A DNA stretch of 64,000 bases from Streptomyces platensis (GTDB taxonomy: Bacteria; Actinomycetota; Actinomycetes; Streptomycetales; Streptomycetaceae), in the NCBI RefSeq assembly GCF_008704855.1, contig NZ_CP023691.1, positions 1,922,001 through 1,986,000 of the forward strand, read 5' to 3'. Of the stretch, positions 51,421-59,802 are shown piece by piece. How positions within the stretch are numbered: position 1 is the first letter of the stretch; each line of letters opens with the position of its first letter. The notes beneath the pieces are model-generated. The model saw only the letters and a list, made by a program, of their open reading frames with translations. It ran no database searches and was not told where the DNA came from. A program made the translations under genes and the position numbers.

Positions 51421-51443
51421 TGACCAAATGACGAATCTGGTCA
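51421..51443. promoter_or_regulatory. Inverted repeat upstream of the FAH - cyclase operon
   Basis: TGACCA-N11-TGGTCA in an AT-rich patch (AATGACCAAATGACG), 164-186 nt upstream of the FAH start and before the flavoprotein relic. It is a plausible operator for the TetR gene at 51965. Confidence 0.45.
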
Positions 51444-51462
51444 GTTCGGCTAACCTGAGTGC

Positions 51463-51700
51463 ATGGACAGTGAAAGCACCGCGATCGACAGCGGCCGACG
51501 GGCTCTGGCGGTCGGGCCTGGCATCAACGGGATCGCGGCATCCATGCGGCTACCGCACAGCGCGTGGAGGCCGGTCGTCATCGAGAAGGCCGCGACACGG
51601 GTACGTCGGCGCCGGCAGGGCGGGCGCCGAACGCCTGGGCATCCTGGATGGTCTGCGCGACCACATGGGGAGGGCGGGTTCGCCAAGCAGCCGGCCGAGC
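51463..51700 (+). pseudogene. Relic of an FAD-dependent monooxygenase
   Basis: One frame encodes a degenerate FAD motif (ALAVGPGINGIAASMRL, then WRPVVIEKAATR). After a frameshift near 51600 another frame continues GYVGAGRAGAERLGILDGLR, typical of the second conserved region in PHBH-fold monooxygenases. The rest of a ~400-residue enzyme is missing or scrambled. It lies between the FAH operon and its TetR, which suggests the original cassette included a hydroxylase. Confidence 0.5.
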
Positions 51701-51964
51701 GGTTGCGCGCGATGCTCGACCCCGGCCGACCGGACGCACGCCCGGCAAACGACGCACGTTCTTCACCCCGGCCAACTGCTTCCAGATCGCGAATCGCAGG
51801 GCGATGGCGCGCGGAATGCGGATGCCGGTGACCTCGTACCCGCTGCGGCGACTGCCCAGGAAGAACACGGTAGGCGGACCGCAGGAAAGGGACATCGCCC
51901 AGGTACGCTACCTGGCCCCGCGGCCGCGGGTGTCCAGCTCACACAAACGGAAGGGGAGACGATT

Positions 51965-52675
51965 ATGGCTGTACTGGCTGAACAGGATTCTGAAAAGGCC
52001 GCCCGGATTCTTACCGTCGCCAGGGACTTGGTGCTCAAGCGCGGGGTCAAGGGCGTGACCGTCGCCGAGATCGCGGACAAAGCGCACGTCGGCAAGGGCA
52101 CCGTGTACCTGTACTGGGCCACCAAGGAAGACCTGCTGGTCGGGCTGTTCGCCAGGGACTTCCTCCACGCCGTGGACGGCAACCTCGACGCGCTGACCAC
52201 CGACCCTGACCTCAGCCGCCCGCACCGGCTGTGCCCCCGGCTCATCCACACCGCGCTGGATCACCCGTTCGTCCGCGGGCTCATGACCGGCGACGCTGAC
52301 CTGCTGGGCGTCCTCACCCAACACCCGCGCAGCATGAAACTGCTCAACAGCCTGGGCCCTGCCGCACTGATGTACTCGGTACTGCCGGTATGGCGCCAGC
52401 ATCGGCTCGCCCGAACCGACTGGCCCCTGGACGAACAAGCCTACGCATTGCAGGCACTCATGGACGGGTTCACTGAAGCGGCCATCCGCACACACGCTCT
52501 GCCCGGCACCGTCGTCGACGAGCCCGACAAGGTCATCGCCGCAGCGGTGACCGCACTGCTGGGCCCTGAACAGGCGAGCCCGGACGACATCCACGCAACC
52601 GCTGACGAGGGCCTGCGAGAGCTGCGTAGACGACGGGAGCTCCTGCTGGCCTCGATCACCACGCATGAGGAATAA
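51965..52675 (+). CDS. TetR/AcrR family transcriptional regulator
   Basis: A 236-residue protein. HTH: ARDLVLKRGVKGVTVAEIAD, then KAHVGKGTVYLYWATKEDLL (~residues 17-56). Start ATG at 51965 after GGAAGGGGAG. It diverges from the FAH - cyclase operon across the monooxygenase relic and is 100 nt upstream of the carboxymuconolactone-decarboxylase-like gene, so it is the likely regulator of this cassette. Confidence 0.88.
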   Translation: MAVLAEQDSEKAARILTVARDLVLKRGVKGVTVAEIADKAHVGKGTVYLYWATKEDLLVGLFARDFLHAVDGNLDALTTDPDLSRPHRLCPRLIHTALDHPFVRGLMTGDADLLGVLTQHPRSMKLLNSLGPAALMYSVLPVWRQHRLARTDWPLDEQAYALQALMDGFTEAAIRTHALPGTVVDEPDKVIAAAVTALLGPEQASPDDIHATADEGLRELRRRRELLLASITTHEE

Positions 52676-52775
52676 GACGAAGCCGCACAAGCCGTATCCA
52701 GGATTCGGGGGCAAACCCCGAAAAGCTCAACCACAATGAACGGCTGCTCGACGAGCAGTCGGGAAGGGACCACCC

Positions 52776-53198
52776 ATGAGTTCCACCACCCCCGTTGCCG
52801 AGACCCGCCAGGACCGCTTCGAGCGGGGCATGGAGGTGCTCACCCGCATTGACGAGGAGGCCGGGCAGAAGCTCACCGACGCTCTCGCCGACGTCGCTCC
52901 CGAACTCGGCCACCAGATCGCCGCCTGGGCTTTCGGCGAAATCTACGACCGCCCGGGGCTCGCCCCGCGCGACCGACAGCTCGTCACGCTCGGCATGCTC
53001 ACCGCCCACGGAGGCTGTGAACATGAGCTCGATGTGCACATCAACATTTCCCTCAACCTCGGCCTGACCCCCAAGGAGATCATCGAGGCCCTGCTGCACT
53101 CAGCGGTCTACTGCGGCATACCCAAGGCCCTCAATGCCACCCTCGTCGCCAAAAAGGTCTTCGGCGAACGCGGACTGCTCCCCATGACAACGCAGTAA
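52776..53198 (+). CDS. Carboxymuconolactone decarboxylase (CMD) family protein
   Basis: A 140-residue all-alpha protein. The family segment APRDRQLVTLGMLTAHGGCE, then HELDVHINISLNLGLTPKEI (~residues 69-107), has the Cys-Glu-His and second His of gamma-carboxymuconolactone decarboxylases (PcaC type) rather than the CxxC of AhpD. A role in ring-cleavage lactone processing is likely from the family and from the adjacent cyclase- and FAH-type genes. Confidence 0.9.
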   Translation: MSSTTPVAETRQDRFERGMEVLTRIDEEAGQKLTDALADVAPELGHQIAAWAFGEIYDRPGLAPRDRQLVTLGMLTAHGGCEHELDVHINISLNLGLTPKEIIEALLHSAVYCGIPKALNATLVAKKVFGERGLLPMTTQ

Positions 53199-53252
53199 TC
53201 GAAGTGGCTTTCCCTCGTAGCGTGGAGGCCGTGATGGCAGAGGAAGTCAAGA

Positions 53253-53460
53253 GTCACGGCGGAGAAGCAACGCACGTTCGATGCGAAGCTCCGTGAGGGG
53301 GCTTTCCTGATCGTCACCGCGGCCGGGAAAGCGATCGCCCAGATGGGGTCTCGGGATCAACAAGACGACGGTGGCGAATCGGGCCTCCCGGGCCCACCCG
53401 AAGCGGACGGACCGCCTCGGGGAGAACGCACTGCGTGGGGCCGGCCGCCGGGTTGGCCAT
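53253..53460 (+). pseudogene. Relic of an IS3-family transposase orfA
   Basis: EKQRTFDAKLREGAFLIVTA and AGKAIAQ match the HTH N-terminus of IS3-family OrfA proteins (typically RRTFDAEFREGAVRIV). A frameshift near 53345 leads into GINKTTVANRASRAHPKRTD, the next segment of the same protein (GVNxTTLxxWxxRA). The rest is absent. No flanking inverted repeats were found. Confidence 0.6.
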
Positions 53461-53807
53461 GAGGCACACCATCGCAGTGCGCATGAGCTGCTCCTTGCGG
53501 TCGTGCGGCGTGCAGATTCGGCGCATGAGCAGCGCACGGTCCTGCCGGGCCGAAGGCTGCCCGGATCGACTTGACCGCGGGGCGCTTGAACTCGGCGTCG
53601 ATGTCGTCGGTGCGGTAGGAGAACATCAGGCTCGGCCCGCGGTCGACGAAGGGGAAGAGCCACGCCGAGCGGCCCGGCTCGGCCAGTCCGGCCACCGGTG
53701 CGTCCCGGAGCCTGCACTGTGAAGCGCAGCCAGTCACTCAGGTCCGCAAAGCCCGGCCGGCAGTGGACGCACTCGCCGTTGATCCACTCAAGTCGCACAG
53801 CACCAGG
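53461..53807 (-). pseudogene. Degenerate coding-like stretch
   Basis: On the minus strand two frames carry coding-like phrases: MRLEWINGECVHCRPGFADL with SDWLRF near 53700-53798, and SAWLFPFVDRGPSLMFSYRT with DDIDAEF near 53580-53680. They look like one decayed gene with a frameshift. I cannot name the family. It abuts the pirin stop (53808). Confidence 0.35.
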
Positions 53808-54767
53808 TCAGCGCACTCGCCCCCGCGGCTTCAAGGGGCCGGGCGGAAGCTCGGGAGCAGCCAACCGGTCGCCGTCGTAGCCGTGGACGGTGCCGAAGCG
53901 GGAGCCGGTGGTCCAGTCCGTGCGGGCGTCCTCGATGTCCTGCTGGGAGCGGCCGATGAAGTTCCACCACATCACGATCTGTTCCTCGAACGGTTCGCCG
54001 CCGAGGAGGAGCAGGCTGCTGTCGGAGTCGGCGCGCAGGGGCAGCTCACTGCGGCCGCAGCCGAGGTAGAGGAGGGAGCCGGGGGCCAGCCGGACGCCGT
54101 CCACCTCGCTCTCGCCGGAGATGGTGAGTGCCGCGTACTCGAAGTCGGTGTCGAGCGGCAGACGGGTGTCCGTGCCGGCGGTGAGGGTGAGGTCGGCGCC
54201 GACCAGGGGGGAGTAGGTGGTGCCGGGCGAGGTGGCGCCGGCCAGTTCGCCGAGGATGACGGTGGCGGAGAGGCCGCCGCCGTTGATCACCGGCAGGTCG
54301 GTGTGGTGCTCGAAGGACGGTGCGGTGTCGCGGTGTGCGCCGGGGAGTGCCACCCAGAGCTGGGCGCCGTGCAGGAACGGGCCATGGCCGTGCGGCGATT
54401 CCTCGGAGTGGGCGATGGCCCGGCCGGACGTCATCAGGCCCAGTTCCCGCGGCCGTACGGTCTGGAGGCTGCCGAGGCTGTCGCGGTGCAGTACCTCGCC
54501 CTCACGCAGCCAGCTGACGGTCTGGAGCCCCATGTGCGGATGCGGCGGCACCTGCATCCCGGGCTCGTCGACGATGTCGTCCGGGCCGTAGTGGTCGACG
54601 AAGCACCAGGCGCCGACCATCCGCCGGCCGAGGTTCGGCAGCAGCCGGCGGACGACGGTGCTCTCGCCGAGGGGTACCTGCTTGCCGGGCTGGACGTCGC
54701 GGACCGGGCCCGTGCGGCCGGTGCCGCCGCACAGGCTGGGCGCGGGTCTGACTTCAAGGTTGCTCAT
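53808..54767 (-). CDS. Pirin family protein
   Basis: A 319-residue bicupin. The N-terminal metal site is PPHPHMGLQTVSWL and MTSGRAIAHSEE (His, His, His, Glu; ~residues 75-125). Pirins bind Fe or Ni; some have quercetinase activity and others act as redox-linked regulators. The C-terminal ~40 residues are duplicated as a relic at 46116. The start ATG at 54767 is clear. Confidence 0.92.
   Translation of the reverse strand: MSNLEVRPAPSLCGGTGRTGPVRDVQPGKQVPLGESTVVRRLLPNLGRRMVGAWCFVDHYGPDDIVDEPGMQVPPHPHMGLQTVSWLREGEVLHRDSLGSLQTVRPRELGLMTSGRAIAHSEESPHGHGPFLHGAQLWVALPGAHRDTAPSFEHHTDLPVINGGGLSATVILGELAGATSPGTTYSPLVGADLTLTAGTDTRLPLDTDFEYAALTISGESEVDGVRLAPGSLLYLGCGRSELPLRADSDSSLLLLGGEPFEEQIVMWWNFIGRSQQDIEDARTDWTTGSRFGTVHGYDGDRLAAPELPPGPLKPRGRVR
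53875..53920 (-). repeat. 46-bp direct repeat, right copy (inside pirin gene)
   Basis: Identical to 46184-46229. Together the copies bound a 7.7-kb segment of accessory genes and relics. Confidence 0.75.
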
Positions 54768-54836
54768 GGCGCCACGATAGGCACGGTCAGCGGTGCGGTC
54801 CGGGCAGGCACACGAAGCGCCGGGGATGATGCCCCG

Positions 54837-55613
54837 TCATGCATACAGCTCGCGGAGCCGCACGGACAGGCAGGTCACACAGCCCTCCAGCTTCTCAAAC
54901 TCGCTGATGTCCACGACGACCGGCTGATAGCCCAGGTCCGCGAAGAGCTCCGCGCTGCGGGGCGCGCCGGCGGCCATCAGCAGCTTGCCGCCGCCGAGCA
55001 GCACGACATGGGCGCCGGACTCCTCGGGGACGGGCAGGAAGAGGGGAAAGGCGGCGGGGTCGTCGACCAGCGGCGGATGGCCGATGACGGTGCCGTCCGG
55101 GAGCGCGGTCACGGCGGATTTGAGATGCAGTACGCGGCTCACCGGCACCGCGACCACACGGGCGCCCAACGGCTCGAAGGCGGCCCGGAGTTGGCGGACG
55201 CCCTCGGCGTTGGTGCGGCCGCCGCGGCCCACGTAGACGGTGTCGCCGACCTTGAGGATGTCGCCGCCGTCCAGGGTGCCGGGCGCCCGGATCTCGTTGA
55301 CGGAGCAGCCGAGCGCCTCGACGGCCGCGCGGGCGTCCGGCACTTCGGGCCGGCGCTCTCCGGCTCCGGGGCGGGCGAGCAGCGCGACATTGCGGAACAT
55401 GACCACGGTGTCCTCGACGAAGACCGCGTCGGGGCAGTCGTCGGCGGGGGCGACCTCGGTGAGGTGCCAGCCGTGGTCGCGCAGCACCTGGACGTAGGAC
55501 TCCCACTGGCGCAGGGCGAGGGCGGGGTCGACCGGGCGCCGGTCTATATGAGTGACCAGCCCCTCGGCGAGACGGGGACCGGGGCGGCGGACGAGCGCCT
55601 GCTTGCTGGGCAT
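54837..55613 (-). CDS. ddaH: Dimethylargininase (N-omega,N-omega-dimethylarginine dimethylaminohydrolase)
   Basis: A 258-residue pentein-fold enzyme. Active-site segments are PDAVFVEDTVVMF (Glu/Asp), GTLDGGDILKVG, VLHLKSAVTAL (catalytic His) and LEGCVTCLSVRLRE (nucleophile Cys near the C-terminus). It hydrolyses methylated arginine to citrulline and dimethylamine. The pirin gene follows on the same strand after 69 nt and a GntR gene precedes it after 67 nt. Confidence 0.92.
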   Translation of the reverse strand: MPSKQALVRRPGPRLAEGLVTHIDRRPVDPALALRQWESYVQVLRDHGWHLTEVAPADDCPDAVFVEDTVVMFRNVALLARPGAGERRPEVPDARAAVEALGCSVNEIRAPGTLDGGDILKVGDTVYVGRGGRTNAEGVRQLRAAFEPLGARVVAVPVSRVLHLKSAVTALPDGTVIGHPPLVDDPAAFPLFLPVPEESGAHVVLLGGGKLLMAAGAPRSAELFADLGYQPVVVDISEFEKLEGCVTCLSVRLRELYA

Positions 55614-55680
55614 GGGGATCCTCTTCGGGGGCCGTAGTGGTGGGTGTCGGCGGGGTCCGGTGGCCGCTCGGGCCGTGCGG

Positions 55681-56070
55681 TCAGTCGTCAGTCCCGTACG
55701 TGGCGCGCAGGGCCTCCTCCACCGCCGCGCGGGCGGCGTGGTGGTCCAGGCCGAGGCGCTGGGCGCGGCGGGCGTAGTTCTCGGCGGCCGCGGCGGCTTC
55801 CTTGTCCGCGGCCTCGCCGGCCGCCGCGATGAAGCTGCCGTTGCGGCCGCGGGTCTCGATCACGCCGTCGGTCTCCAGGGCGCGGTAGGCCTTGGCCACG
55901 GTGTTGGCGGCCAGGCCGAGCTCTTCGGCGAGGCCGCGGACGGTGGGGAGTTTGTAGCCGACCGGCAGACCGCCGTCCCTGGCCTGATCCGCGATCTGGG
56001 TGCGTACCTGCTCGAACGGCGCGGCGGCCGCGGCCGGATCGATGGTGAGGGTCAAGGTCTGCGGGGACAC
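55681..56070 (-). CDS. Short GntR-family regulator (YtrA-like)
   Basis: A 129-residue protein. Winged HTH: FEQVRTQIADQARDGGLPVG, then YKLPTVRGLAEELGLAANTV and AKAYRALETDGVIETRGRNG. The effector region is only ~45 residues, as in the YtrA subfamily. It probably controls ddaH downstream. Upstream, CACGTAGGCGGTG occurs twice (~56265 and ~56280) as a short direct repeat. Confidence 0.88.
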   Translation of the reverse strand: MSPQTLTLTIDPAAAAAPFEQVRTQIADQARDGGLPVGYKLPTVRGLAEELGLAANTVAKAYRALETDGVIETRGRNGSFIAAAGEAADKEAAAAAENYARRAQRLGLDHHAARAAVEEALRATYGTDD

Positions 56071-56306
56071 GGTGGCGCTCCTGGTGCTGGTGGTGGGGCG
56101 GGCGGATGCGCGACGGCGCGTACCCCTGGGGTGTGTCCCCGGGATGCGTGCGCGTACGCGTACCCGTCGGTGCGCGTGTTTGTCGCATCCATTGTGCGTC
56201 AGGAGCGCCCGCTGTGACGGGAAGTCCCACCTCTCGGGAGGTGTCAGCCCCAGGGCACGCCACGTAGGCGGTGCACGTCACGTAGGCGGTGTCCCCCAGG
56301 GAGGGG

Positions 56307-58157
56307 TCACAGCTCCAAGGTGGTGCCCGTCGTCCGCAGCCAGGCGTTCATGCCGAGGACCAGCTCGGCGCCGGGGCGGATGCCGGGCGTCGCGCCGTCG
56401 GCGGTGGCCTGTGCGAGGGCGCCGGAGTCCAGCAGCGGCCGGACGGGGGCGGCGCGGTCGGCGGCCAGCTCTTGCAGTTCGTCGTGCAACGCCTCGATAT
56501 AGCGCGGGTCCTGGGTGCTGGGGTAGGGGCTCTTGACCCGGTCGGCCACCGCGTCGGGCAGCACATCGCGGGTGGCGGCGCGCAGCAGCGACTTCTCCCG
56601 GCCGTCGAAGGTCTTCATCGACCAGGGGGTGTTGAAGACATAGTCGACGAGGCGGTGGTCGCAGAACGGGACGCGGACCTCCAGGCCGACGGCCATACTG
56701 GCGCGGTCCTTGCGGTCGAGCAGGATCTGTACGAAGCGGGTCAGATGCAGATAGCTGATCTCGCGCATCCGCCGCTGGAGGCCGGTGTCGCTGTCGAGGC
56801 AGGGCACTTCGGCGAGCGCCTCGCGATAGCGGCGGGCGGTGTATCCGGGCAGGTCGAGCTTGGCCAGCAGGCCGCGGTCCAGCAGCGCCTCGCGGGTGCC
56901 GTCACCCCCGGCGAACCTGCCGGAGAGGCCGGCCGCGATCCAGGGGAAGGTGTCGGCGTGCACGGCCTCGGGGTCGTGGAACCAGCGGTAGCCGCCGAAG
57001 ACCTCGTCCGCGGACTCGCCGGACAGCGCGACCGTGGACTGTTCGCGGATGGCCTTGAACAGCAGGTAGAGGGAGGTGTCGCCGTCGCCGAAGCCGTTGG
57101 GCAGATCGCGGGCGGCGAGGACGGCGGCGCGGTGGCCGGGGTCCATCAGGGCGGCGGTGTCCAGGACGATGTCCTGGTGCTCGGTGCGGACGTGCTCGGC
57201 CAGGGCGTGCGCGTACGGCCCGTCGGGGGTGCTTCGCAGATCGTCGGGCCGGAAGTTCTCGGTGTAGCCGGTGAAGTCGACGGCGAACGAGCGGACCGGG
57301 CCGCGCCCCTGGGCGGCCAGCGCGCCGGCGGCGAGTGCGGTGATGGCGGAGGAGTCCAGGCCGCCGGAGAGCAGGGTGCACAGCGGCACATCGGCGATCA
57401 GCTGGCGGTCCACGATGTCGTCGAGCAGCGTGCGGATGTGCGCGACGGTGGTGCCGAGGTCATCGGTGTGCTCGCGGGCGGTGAGGGCCCAGTAGCGCTT
57501 GACGGTCACCCCGCCGCGGCCGACCCGGACGAGATGGCCGGGGCGTACCTCGTGCATGCCCTGGTAGACGGCGTGGCCCGGGGTCTTGGTGAAGGTGATG
57601 AGCTCGGCCAGGCCCTCGGCGTCGACGGTGGGGCGTAGGGAGGGGTGGGCGAGGATCGCCTTGGGCTCGGAGCCGAACAGCACCCCGTCGGGGGTGGGGT
57701 GGTAGTAGAGCGGCTTGATGCCCATCCGGTCGCGTACCAGCAGGAGTTGCCGGCTTCGTGGGTCCCAGAGCGCCAGGGCGTACATACCGTTGAGGCGCTC
57801 GGCGAACGCCTCGCCCCATTGGAGGTAGGCGTGCAGCACCACTTCGGTGTCGCTGCGGGTACGGAAGGTGTGGCCCAGCTGCTCCAGTTCGGCGCGCAGC
57901 TCGCGGTAGTTGTACACCTCGCCGCTGTAGGTGGTGACGACCAGGGTGCGGCCGTCGTGGGTGACGGTCATGGGCTGTTTGCCGCCGTCGGGGTCGATGA
58001 CGGCGAGCCGGCGGTGGCCGAACGCGGCGTGGGTGTCGAGCCAGCGGCCGGCCGCGTCCGGGCCGCGGCAGGCCATGGTTTCGGTCATCGCCTCAAGGGT
58101 GGCGCGCTGTCTGGTGAGGTCGTGCTCGTAGGAGATCCATCCGGTGATTCCGCACAT
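56307..58157 (-). CDS. asnB: Asparagine synthase (glutamine-hydrolysing)
   Basis: A 616-residue class II amidotransferase. The start ATG places the catalytic Cys at position 2 (MCGITGWISYE). The glutaminase domain has RRLAVIDPDGGKQPM and SGEVYNYRELR. The synthetase domain has the PP-loop LLSGGLDSSAITALAAG (~residues 262-278) and SGESADEVFGGYRWF. It makes asparagine from aspartate, ATP and glutamine. AAGGAGGAG precedes the start. In Streptomyces, AsnB-like enzymes can also serve peptide or cell-wall amidation; nothing here decides that. Confidence 0.95.
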   Translation of the reverse strand: MCGITGWISYEHDLTRQRATLEAMTETMACRGPDAAGRWLDTHAAFGHRRLAVIDPDGGKQPMTVTHDGRTLVVTTYSGEVYNYRELRAELEQLGHTFRTRSDTEVVLHAYLQWGEAFAERLNGMYALALWDPRSRQLLLVRDRMGIKPLYYHPTPDGVLFGSEPKAILAHPSLRPTVDAEGLAELITFTKTPGHAVYQGMHEVRPGHLVRVGRGGVTVKRYWALTAREHTDDLGTTVAHIRTLLDDIVDRQLIADVPLCTLLSGGLDSSAITALAAGALAAQGRGPVRSFAVDFTGYTENFRPDDLRSTPDGPYAHALAEHVRTEHQDIVLDTAALMDPGHRAAVLAARDLPNGFGDGDTSLYLLFKAIREQSTVALSGESADEVFGGYRWFHDPEAVHADTFPWIAAGLSGRFAGGDGTREALLDRGLLAKLDLPGYTARRYREALAEVPCLDSDTGLQRRMREISYLHLTRFVQILLDRKDRASMAVGLEVRVPFCDHRLVDYVFNTPWSMKTFDGREKSLLRAATRDVLPDAVADRVKSPYPSTQDPRYIEALHDELQELAADRAAPVRPLLDSGALAQATADGATPGIRPGAELVLGMNAWLRTTGTTLEL

Positions 58158-58432
58158 GCTGGCGGCTCCTCCTTCGGGGCCGCCGCATCCGGGCGGCGGC
58201 CTGCGGCAGGCACCGTACGCGCGGGTAGGTGTATTGGCCACAGAAGCCGTCCCGGAGCGCCCGGAACGGGCCACGCGCTCACCGCGTTACGGAAAAGCGG
58301 CGGCAAAGCGGGGCCCGTACACCGGAAAAGAAGCGGCAATCGCGTCGCGTGCCGGGCCTCGGCCGCTCCCCCAGGAGCCGTGTCACATGAGCGAGTTGAG
58401 GGGTGGCCGAGGCGTAGCGCGTGCTCGCCGGT

Positions 58433-59608
58433 TCACCCCGTCGGGCCCGGTCCGTCCAGCACGACCGCGCGGCCGGGGCCCGACGGGTCGTGGGCCACGG
58501 CGTCGCCGGGCCGGTGCCAGTGGAGCAGGAAGCGGTGGCCCGCGCGCAGTCCGTCCAGTCCGGCGCGGGAGTAGGCGACCATGTCGTCCGGCAGCGCCGC
58601 CAGCGGGAACCACGCCAACTCCGCGCACTTGTCCGGCTCGCGGTTCCACGGCTCGCCGCCCACGCCGTATTCCGCCTCGAAGAACCAGCCGATCCGGGGC
58701 CGTGCCGGAGGCGGGGCGCAGTGCTGCATCACGAGCGCGACCCGCAGGTCCTCGGGCGCCAGCCGCAGCCCGATCTCCTCCGCGGCCTCCCGGATCACCG
58801 CCTCCCGGACGTCCTCCCCGTCCTCCGCATGACCCGAGGGGACGTTCAGCAGACCGTCCGCATAACCGGTGCCGGCCCGGCGGGCGAGCAGCACCTCGTC
58901 GCCGCGGCGCACCACAAGATGGACGTCGACCACTTCGGTGTGCCGACGGGGGAGGTCGGCGATCAGCACATACCGCTCATCGGCCACTTCCCTGCCCCAC
59001 AGCGCCGGATCGTGCGCGAGGCTCTCCACTCGCGTACGCACCGCCAACGGCTCGACGAGGGCGGTGAGTTCGTCGGCCGGAAGACCTATCGGGTCCGCCT
59101 CGCCCCAGCGGCCCTCCACCAGCACCAGCCGGCCACCGGGGGTGAGCAGACCGGCCCAGTGCCGCAGCGCGGCCGCGGGGTCGGGCAGGGCCCACAGGAC
59201 ATGGCGCACCAGGACGACATCGAACCGCCGCTCCCCCACGGGTGGTTCGGCGGCGTCACCTACACGGAACGCGGCATCGCGGCCCGCGAGCTTGGTGCGC
59301 GCCCGCTCGATCATGCGCGCGGAGCGGTCGATGCCCGTGACGCGGTGGCCCTGCTCGGCGGCCAGCAGGGAGAGGCTTCCGGTGCCGCAGCCCAGGTCGA
59401 GGACGGCGGCGGGCGCGGACGGCAGCCAGGAGCGCAGCCGGGCGGCCCAGGCGGCGCGGACGGCGGGGTCGCGCAGACCGTGGTCGGGCTCCTCGTCGAA
59501 GGAGGCGGCGGCCGCTTCCCAATAGGCGGCGTCGGCGGTCGGCAGCGGTGGGTTGAGGGGGTCGGTCACGGGCTGACGGGACGGATCGGCGGGCGCTTCG
59601 GGACTCAT
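58433..59608 (-). CDS. Bifunctional SAM-dependent methyltransferase / NUDIX hydrolase
   Basis: A 391-residue fusion. Residues ~25-235 are a class I methyltransferase (AVLDLGCGTGSLSLLAAEQG; VGERRFDVVLVRHVLWALPD; LLTPGGRLVLVEG). Residues ~240-375 are a NUDIX domain with a full box (GHAEDGEDVREAVIREAAEE, then IGL). The join is in frame with no internal start needed. Such fusions are known in Streptomyces but their substrates are not. A nucleotide-linked or modified-nucleotide metabolite handled by both domains is a reasonable inference. Confidence 0.88.
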   Translation of the reverse strand: MSPEAPADPSRQPVTDPLNPPLPTADAAYWEAAAASFDEEPDHGLRDPAVRAAWAARLRSWLPSAPAAVLDLGCGTGSLSLLAAEQGHRVTGIDRSARMIERARTKLAGRDAAFRVGDAAEPPVGERRFDVVLVRHVLWALPDPAAALRHWAGLLTPGGRLVLVEGRWGEADPIGLPADELTALVEPLAVRTRVESLAHDPALWGREVADERYVLIADLPRRHTEVVDVHLVVRRGDEVLLARRAGTGYADGLLNVPSGHAEDGEDVREAVIREAAEEIGLRLAPEDLRVALVMQHCAPPPARPRIGWFFEAEYGVGGEPWNREPDKCAELAWFPLAALPDDMVAYSRAGLDGLRAGHRFLLHWHRPGDAVAHDPSGPGRAVVLDGPGPTG

Positions 59609-59802
59609 GTGCCGATGGTGGCAGCACCCACTGACAAGCCTGCGGAGACGGCTTCCCGGCGTGCTGCGCGGGCCGGTGGCGGGCGCCGGGGAGAGCGCCC
59701 GGACAGGGTGAGGGGGTACCGTGGAAAAGGCCGGTCGAGTGCGGCGGCGCCACCCTGAGAGAGCGCCTGTCGCACGGTGGGGACCGGCATTGGACCGGTC
59801 AT

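Noticed and set aside
46184..53920. Complete integrative element with integrase
   Set aside because: Direct repeats are present, but no integrase, excisionase or replication gene is visible between them.
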